Shown in pieces: positions 59,205-64,000 of a stretch of 64,000 bases of DNA. Source of the DNA: Streptomyces sp. NBC_01267 (GTDB lineage Bacteria; Actinomycetota; Actinomycetes; Streptomycetales; Streptomycetaceae); contig NZ_CP108455.1 in NCBI RefSeq assembly GCF_036241575.1, positions 3,654,001-3,718,000 on the forward strand. The letters are read 5' to 3'. The notes beneath the pieces are model-generated. The model was not told the DNA's origin. It saw only the letters and a program-made list of their open reading frames with translations, and ran no database searches. The translations under genes were made by a program, and so were the position numbers. The number at the start of each line of letters is the position of its first letter. Position 1 is the first letter of the stretch.

Positions 59205-59804
59205 TCATGGGTCGGCGGGCCTCGCCATGCGGTCGGTGAGCTGCCAGACACCGGTCGAGGGGTTACGGGTGTGGTCAGCCCCCGAGGGGTCCAGTTTCCG
59301 GGCCCGCTCCCCTGCGCTCGCGAGGCCGTCGCGGTACGCAAGGAAGTCCACCCGGGTCTTGTCGTACCCGGGTACGTGCCTCTGCAGCAGGGGCAGCAGC
59401 TTCTTGTACGTGTCGACATGCGCGCGGTGATCCGCGAAGTGGAGCAGCAGCCACACCTCGAAGCACGGGCGGGAAACGGCGGTCCGGATGCCGTGCCGAC
59501 GGCCGAGTGCGACCGCATCGGCCACATCCGGGAACTCGTCGACGTCGAAGACGCACCACACCTCGTCGTAGCCGTCCCGGTTGAGGTCCCGCTGCCCCCG
59601 GGCGTACGTGACGAGCTGGGTCGGGGAACACGCCTTGCCGCGCACCACCACGGACACGGCCGGGTTCCGCAGGTGGTCACGGAGCCCCTGGAGGTACTGG
59701 CGCTCGGTCTCCTTGCTGCCGCAGACGATCAGAAGCGTGCGCGACGACCTGCGGACCGGCCCCCGGCGGCGGCCCGACCCCTCACGCGGAAACGCCCTTG
59801 CCAT
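59205..59804 (-). CDS. rloB: RloB-like protein, TOPRIM-like putative nuclease
   Basis: 199 residues from ATG 59804, overlapping the ATPase gene by 23 bases, with a GGGGGG stretch upstream. It has the RloB elements: a basic start, LLIVCGSKETERQYLQGL (the Glu of the TEGxxTE motif), the DxD motif VWCVFDVDEFPD, and SRPCFEVWLLLHF. The pattern (Glu, then DxD) resembles TOPRIM nucleases. Together with the ATPase it forms a pair like OLD, Gabija and PARIS defence modules. Nuclease activity and target are inferred. Confidence 0.85.
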   Translation of the reverse strand: MARAFPREGSGRRRGPVRRSSRTLLIVCGSKETERQYLQGLRDHLRNPAVSVVVRGKACSPTQLVTYARGQRDLNRDGYDEVWCVFDVDEFPDVADAVALGRRHGIRTAVSRPCFEVWLLLHFADHRAHVDTYKKLLPLLQRHVPGYDKTRVDFLAYRDGLASAGERARKLDPSGADHTRNPSTGVWQLTDRMARPADP

Positions 59805-61077
59805 GTGCCCCCCAGTACTTCCTGACCATGTCCTCGAAGGCCGTCTCCGGCAGGAGCGGCACCGCGCCATAGCTGCCCGCGAGGTAGCGCCGCTCGAAGT
59901 TCTCGCCCTTGCGCGGCTTGAAGTCGCTGAGCGGATAGAGCTCGGACGCACCGCTCGCGGCGTCCTTCTCGACGAACCACACCTGGTCGCGGCGGAGCAC
60001 CTGCTCGCCGAGCATCGTGCCGAGGAGGGAGGCGTCGTGGGTGGTGAAGATCAGCTGGGCGCCGAGCGGATTCAGCTCCGGGTCCTGGAACATGGCGACC
60101 AGCTTGGCGGTGAGCAGGGGGTGCAGGCTGACGTCGATCTCGTCGACCCACAAGGGCGTTCCGTCCACGATGGCGGGGAGAGCCGAGGTCACCATGTTCA
60201 GCCAGGTCTTCGTACCCGCCGATTCCGCGTCCACCGGCAGCACGAACTCCTCGTCCCCGACCCGGTGGACGAATTCGAGTGATGCCGATGCGGCTGCTTT
60301 GACGGCGTCCGGGAGGGCACGCCCCGCAGGGTCGGCTGCGTTCCGGGCCAAGACTTCCCGCACCAGCTCGTCCGCCGCCGCCGGACCACGGCGGATGCCA
60401 TGGACTCCCAGGTCGGCCACGGCCAGCAGATCCGCCCCGAGCGACAGCCCCATCTCCTCGAACGACTCGAACATCCAGGCCGCGAGGGCCCCGGCCCGGG
60501 TGATCGACTGCCGGGTCGAATCCTCGATCACGCAGGGGGACACCAGCGCCGCCCACACCGGCCCCAACCGCTTGTGCGAGGCCTGCGCTGCGGCAGAGAG
60601 GTAGAGGCTGTTCGGCCGCACCGTCCGCTCGACGGCCACCCGCTCGCCGGTCAGCGTCGCACCGTAGGTCATCGTCATGTGCTCGCGCTCGAAGAGCACC
60701 CGCCTGCGACCCCGGGGGTAGGCGTACAGCCACTCCTCGGTGACCTCGGCGTCGGTGATACCGAACCCGTACACGTACCGCACCCCGTCCACCAGGACGT
60801 CGACGGCGTACGACGAGGGCTCGTCCCGGCTGCCGTGGTCGAGCAGGAAGGGACGCCGGGGCACCTGGGCACCGGGCAGCCATCGCGCTTGTGAGTCACG
60901 CACCGCCTCGGTGAAGAACCGGTACGCGTCCACCACTGTCGACTTCCCGGACGCGTTCGCACCGTAGATCGCCGCGACCGTCACCGCAGCATGGTCGCCC
61001 TCGTACGCCGGGACGAGATTCAGTTCCTGCGGCTCGCGCAGCGACCGGTGGTTGGCAACACGAAAGCTGAGCAACAT
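59782..61077 (-). CDS. rloA: RloA-type AAA/ABC ATPase (OLD-like)
   Basis: 431 residues from ATG 61077. It begins MLLSFRVANHRSLREPQELN and has Walker A IYGANASGKSTVVDAY (~35-50), Walker B LWVDEIDVSLHPLL and a switch His in TTHDASLLGTMLG. The C-terminal YLAGSYGAVPLLPE is also found in the remnant at 22526-22804. These are the features of AAA_15/21 ATPases that partner TOPRIM-like nucleases in phage defence. No target is known. Inverted repeats lie upstream. Confidence 0.9.
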   Translation of the reverse strand: MLLSFRVANHRSLREPQELNLVPAYEGDHAAVTVAAIYGANASGKSTVVDAYRFFTEAVRDSQARWLPGAQVPRRPFLLDHGSRDEPSSYAVDVLVDGVRYVYGFGITDAEVTEEWLYAYPRGRRRVLFEREHMTMTYGATLTGERVAVERTVRPNSLYLSAAAQASHKRLGPVWAALVSPCVIEDSTRQSITRAGALAAWMFESFEEMGLSLGADLLAVADLGVHGIRRGPAAADELVREVLARNAADPAGRALPDAVKAAASASLEFVHRVGDEEFVLPVDAESAGTKTWLNMVTSALPAIVDGTPLWVDEIDVSLHPLLTAKLVAMFQDPELNPLGAQLIFTTHDASLLGTMLGEQVLRRDQVWFVEKDAASGASELYPLSDFKPRKGENFERRYLAGSYGAVPLLPETAFEDMVRKYWGAHGKGVSA

Positions 61078-61103
61078 GACCTGCCACACCCCCGTTACAT
61101 GCC

Positions 61104-61148
61104 CTTGTGAACAAGTGATTCGCGATTTTCGCGCCTCAGCGAATTCTA
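61104..61148 (-). promoter_or_regulatory. Upstream region of rloA with two palindromes and a -10
   Basis: An AT-rich stretch carries TAGAAT (- strand, 61143-61148) as a possible -10, and two small palindromes between it and the start: CGCGA-TTT-TCGCG (61121-61133) and CTTGT-GA-ACAAG (61104-61115). They could be operators or leader hairpins. Confidence 0.4.
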
Positions 61149-61168
61149 GTTCCCCTTTTGGCACACCA

Positions 61169-61202
61169 ACAGGCCCGCCACCCACAGGAGTGACGGGCCT
61201 GT
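61169..61202. terminator. 9-bp hairpin terminator of clpB
   Basis: ACAGGCCCG (61169-61177) and CGGGCCTGT (61194-61202) pair perfectly, with a CAC/GTG inner stem. It follows the clpB stop by about 20 bases and separates clpB from rloA. Confidence 0.75.
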
Positions 61203-61222
61203 CGTACAGCCGTTCCGCGCGC

Positions 61223-63808
61223 CTACTCCCCCCGCCCCACGATCAGCTCGTCCCCCACCCGGTCCACCCGCACCGTGTCGCCGTCCGTGACCTCGCCCGC
61301 GAGGATCTCCTTGGCGAGCTGGTCGCCGATCGCGGTCTGGATCAGGCGGCGCAGCGGCCGGGCGCCGTAGGCCGGGTCGTTGCCCTCCTGGGCCAGCCAG
61401 GCCAGGGCGTCCGGGGTGACGTCCAGGGTCAGCCTGCGGTCGGCGAGGCGCTGGGCGAGGCGGTCGATCTGGAGGCCCGCGATGTGGGCCAGCTCGTCCT
61501 GCGACAGGGCCGAGAAGACCACCAGGTCGTCCAGCCGGTTCAGGAACTCCGGCTTGAAGGAGGCCCGTACGACGTCCAGGACCTGCTTCTTCTTCTCCTC
61601 CGGCTTGGTCAGGGGGTCGACCAGGTACTGACTGCCGAGGTTCGACGTGAGGATCAGGATGGTGTTGCGGAAGTCCACCGTCCGCCCCTGGCCGTCGGTG
61701 AGCCGTCCGTCGTCGAGGACCTGGAGCAGCACGTCGAAGACCTCGGGGTGGGCCTTCTCGACCTCGTCGAGGAGCACCACGCTGTACGGGCGCCTGCGGA
61801 CCGCCTCGGTGAGCTGGCCGCCCTCCTCGTAGCCGACGTATCCGGGCGGCGCGCCGACCAGCCGGGCCACCGAGTGCTTCTCGCCGTACTCACTCATGTC
61901 GATGCGGACCATGGCCCGCTCGTCGTCGAAGAGGAAGTCGGCCAGCGCCTTCGCCAGCTCGGTCTTGCCGACACCGGTCGGGCCGAGGAAGAGGAACGAG
62001 CCGGTGGGCCGGTCCGGGTCGGCGATCCCGGCGCGGGTGCGGCGTACGGCGTCGGAGACGGCCCGTACGGCCTCGCCCTGGCCGATGAGGCGCCTGCCCA
62101 GCTCCTCCTCCATGCGCAGCAGCTTCTGCGTCTCACCCTCCAGGAGACGGCCCGCGGGGATGCCGGTCCAGGCGCCGACCACGTCGGCGATGTCGTCGGA
62201 GCCGACCTCCTCCTTGACCATCGTGTCCTTGGCGGCCTCCTGTTCGGCCTCGGCGGCTGCCTCCAGCTCCTGCTCCAGGCCGGGGATCTCCCCGTACAGC
62301 AGCTTGGAAGCGGTGTCGAAGTCACCGTCGCGCTGGGCACGCTCGGCCTGGCCGCGGAGTCCGTCCAGGCGTTCCTTCAGCTCGCCGACGCGGTTCAGGC
62401 CCTGCTTCTCCTTCTCCCAGCGGGCGGTGAGACCGCGCAGCTCCTCCTCGCGGTCCGCGAGGTCGCGGCGCAGCTTCTCCAGGCGCTGCTTGGACGCGGC
62501 GTCGGACTCGTTCTTGAGCGCCAGTTCCTCCATGCGCAGCCGGTCGACGGAGCGCTGGAGCTCGTCGATCTCGACGGGGGAGGAGTCGATCTCCATCCGG
62601 AGCCGGGAGGCCGCCTCGTCCACCAGGTCGATGGCCTTGTCGGGCAGGAAGCGGGAGGTGATGTACCGGTCGGAGAGGGTTGCGGCGGCGACCAGGGCCG
62701 CATCCGCGATCTGCACCTTGTGGTGCGCCTCGTACCGCCCCTTGAGACCGCGCAGGATCGCGATGGTGTCCTCGACCGTCGGCTCGGCGACCAGCACCTG
62801 CTGGAAACGCCGCTCCAGGGCGGGGTCCTTCTCGATACGCTCGCGGTACTCGTCGAGGGTCGTCGCACCGACCATGCGCAGCTCACCGCGGGCCAGCATG
62901 GGCTTGAGCATGTTGCCCGCGTCCATCGCCGAGTCCCCGCCGGCGCCCGCGCCGACGACGGTGTGCAGCTCGTCGATGAACGTGATGACCCGGCCGTCGC
63001 TCTCCTTGATCTCGGCCAGGACGGTCTTCAGCCGCTCCTCGAACTCGCCGCGGTACTTCGCACCGGCGACCATCGCGCTGAGGTCCAGCGAGACCAGCTG
63101 CTTGTTCTTCAGCGACTCGGGCACGTCACCCTTGACGATGCGCTGGGCCAGCCCTTCGACCACGGCGGTCTTGCCGACGCCGGGCTCACCGATGAGCACC
63201 GGGTTGTTCTTGGTGCGCCGGGACAGCACCTGCACCACCCGGCGGATCTCCTGGTCCCGGCCGATGACCGGGTCGAGCTTGCCCTCGCGGGCGGCGGCCG
63301 TGAAGTCCGTACCGAACTTCTCCAGCGCCTTGTACTGACCTTCGGGGTCGGGGGTGGTCACCCGGCGCCCTCCCCTGCTCGTCTCGAACGCTTCCAGCAA
63401 CTTCTCGGCACTCGCGCCCTGCCCCGTCAGCAGTTCACCGGCCTGGCCGCCCTTCGCGGCGATCCCGATGAGCAGATGCTCCGTCGAGATGTACTCGTCG
63501 CCCAGTTCCTTCGCCCGCTGCGCGGCGTCGGCGATGACGGCGAGCACCTCACGGTTGGGCTGCGGGGGCGCGACGGTGGACCCGGTCACGCTGGGCAGCC
63601 CGGCGAGCAGCCGCTCGGCCCCCGCCCGTACGGCCGCCTGATCGGCCTCGACGGCCGCCAGCAGGTCCACCACGTTCTCGTTGTCCTGACCCTCCAGGAG
63701 AGCGAGCAGCAGATGGGCGGGGGTCAGATCGGGGTGCCCGTCGGACACGGCCCGGCTGCTCGCCGCGTTGATCGCGTCCCGGCTCTTGTTCGTCAGCTCG
63801 GCATCCAC
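61223..63808 (-). CDS. clpB: ATP-dependent disaggregase chaperone ClpB
   Basis: 861 residues from GTG 63808, set by AGGAGGAG upstream. The N-domain (~1-150), NBD1 (Walker [24 protein letters not shown]), the coiled-coil middle domain (~400-520) and NBD2 ([44 protein letters not shown]) are all present, and the length is normal. ClpB works with DnaK to rescue aggregated proteins after heat stress. An HspR operator (HAIR) lies upstream. Confidence 0.98.
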   Translation of the reverse strand: MDAELTNKSRDAINAASSRAVSDGHPDLTPAHLLLALLEGQDNENVVDLLAAVEADQAAVRAGAERLLAGLPSVTGSTVAPPQPNREVLAVIADAAQRAKELGDEYISTEHLLIGIAAKGGQAGELLTGQGASAEKLLEAFETSRGGRRVTTPDPEGQYKALEKFGTDFTAAAREGKLDPVIGRDQEIRRVVQVLSRRTKNNPVLIGEPGVGKTAVVEGLAQRIVKGDVPESLKNKQLVSLDLSAMVAGAKYRGEFEERLKTVLAEIKESDGRVITFIDELHTVVGAGAGGDSAMDAGNMLKPMLARGELRMVGATTLDEYRERIEKDPALERRFQQVLVAEPTVEDTIAILRGLKGRYEAHHKVQIADAALVAAATLSDRYITSRFLPDKAIDLVDEAASRLRMEIDSSPVEIDELQRSVDRLRMEELALKNESDAASKQRLEKLRRDLADREEELRGLTARWEKEKQGLNRVGELKERLDGLRGQAERAQRDGDFDTASKLLYGEIPGLEQELEAAAEAEQEAAKDTMVKEEVGSDDIADVVGAWTGIPAGRLLEGETQKLLRMEEELGRRLIGQGEAVRAVSDAVRRTRAGIADPDRPTGSFLFLGPTGVGKTELAKALADFLFDDERAMVRIDMSEYGEKHSVARLVGAPPGYVGYEEGGQLTEAVRRRPYSVVLLDEVEKAHPEVFDVLLQVLDDGRLTDGQGRTVDFRNTILILTSNLGSQYLVDPLTKPEEKKKQVLDVVRASFKPEFLNRLDDLVVFSALSQDELAHIAGLQIDRLAQRLADRRLTLDVTPDALAWLAQEGNDPAYGARPLRRLIQTAIGDQLAKEILAGEVTDGDTVRVDRVGDELIVGRGE

Positions 63809-63900
63809 GTGTGCGCTCTCCTCCTGGCGGGGCAGGTCCATCCGTACCTGCGGCAGCAATCGGCACCTGTAGCAGCAATGACTCCATCAGCATGCGCAAA

Positions 63901-63921
63901 GTTGAGTCTATTCCACTCAAC
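63901..63921. promoter_or_regulatory. HAIR element (HspR operator) upstream of clpB
   Basis: GTTGAGT-N7-ACTCAAC, two perfect inverted 7-mers. The known HAIR consensus is CTTGAGT-N7-ACTCAAG, so all but the outermost base pair match. In Streptomyces HspR represses clpB, dnaK and lon through this element. It lies about 95 bases upstream of the clpB start. Confidence 0.9.
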
Positions 63922-63966
63922 CAGTGATCGGCGAAGTCCCGCCGGACAGGTCCTGGCTTCACAGCT

Positions 63967-64000
63967 ATGGCCATTGACCCACGCAATCCCCGTACGACCT
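63967..64000 (+). CDS. Possible start of a divergent gene running off the window
   Basis: ATG 63967 opens a frame MAIDPRNPRTT that is still open at the right edge. No clear ribosome site precedes it, and only eleven codons are visible. It is divergent from clpB, with the HAIR element in between. Confidence 0.2.
   Translation, partial: MAIDPRNPRTT

Noticed and set aside
1..64000. tRNA, rRNA, insertion sequence, integrase or attachment site
   Set aside because: None was seen on reading. The accessory-looking blocks (20.6-22.8, 50.4-56.1, 59.2-61.1 kb) have no recognisable transposase or integrase, and I found no flanking direct repeats that would mark an attachment site.

Overview
The window reads as a piece of a Streptomyces chromosome, from the core half near the replication origin. 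Base composition is very GC-rich with strong third-position GC. Many starts are GTG or TTG behind purine-rich ribosome sites. The gene order (recR, ybaB, SLATT protein, purA, kynurenine genes, class II fba, pyrE, spermidine synthase, DUF2617, clpB) is one I associate with Streptomyces; that part is recalled, not searched.

Layout. 1-2.5 kb: end of a secreted lectin-like protein, a small membrane protein and a secreted protein. 2.5-5 kb: SRPBCC protein, then recR coupled to a DUF5063 gene, and ybaB. 5-15 kb: SLATT membrane protein facing a giant nSTAND1/WD40 regulator, then a GT39-like membrane glycosyltransferase, a GntR regulator and a GT2/membrane fusion. 15-20.6 kb: a conserved unknown protein, a class III aminotransferase, a Ser/Thr kinase and an RlmG-type methyltransferase. 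20.6-22.8 kb is a scar zone: a truncated MFS gene runs into a TetR gene, and a decayed RloA/RloB pair lies beside purA. 22.9-36.5 kb: purA, a DAG-kinase-like protein, a large membrane protein, a GbsR/MarR-controlled ABC exporter, a TetR/FMN-reductase/MFS locus, a Uma2 protein and a NarL-type two-component pair. 36.5-40.4 kb: the kynurenine operon (tryptophan dioxygenase, kynureninase, formamidase-like hydrolase) and DUF3151. 40.4-41.0 kb: a dense intergenic repeat array. 41-50.3 kb: MalY-type aminotransferase, fba, a parS-like site, pyrE, aldose epimerase, CoxG-like protein, membrane spermidine synthase, DUF2617, a His/Cys/Gly-rich membrane protein and an aminotransferase. 50.4-56.1 kb is accessory in character: an unknown 493-aa protein, a MoxR ATPase and an HExxH/VWA protein behind a clear promoter, then an HTH protein. 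56.3-64 kb: an ABC exporter behind a SoxR-box-like promoter, a YbjN-like protein, an intact RloB/RloA pair, and clpB with an HspR (HAIR) operator.

The most interesting points are: (1) one intact and one decayed RloA-RloB ATPase/TOPRIM-like pair in the same 64 kb; (2) the unknown-MoxR-metallopeptidase/VWA operon, which may begin with an 18-residue leaderless micro-ORF; (3) a 19-bp-spacer promoter with a near-ideal SoxR dyad before an ABC exporter; (4) a recurring pattern in which short tandem duplications sit on gene 3' ends, often spanning the stop codon; (5) a parS-like palindrome between pyrE and fba. No tRNA, rRNA, CRISPR array, insertion sequence or integrase was seen.
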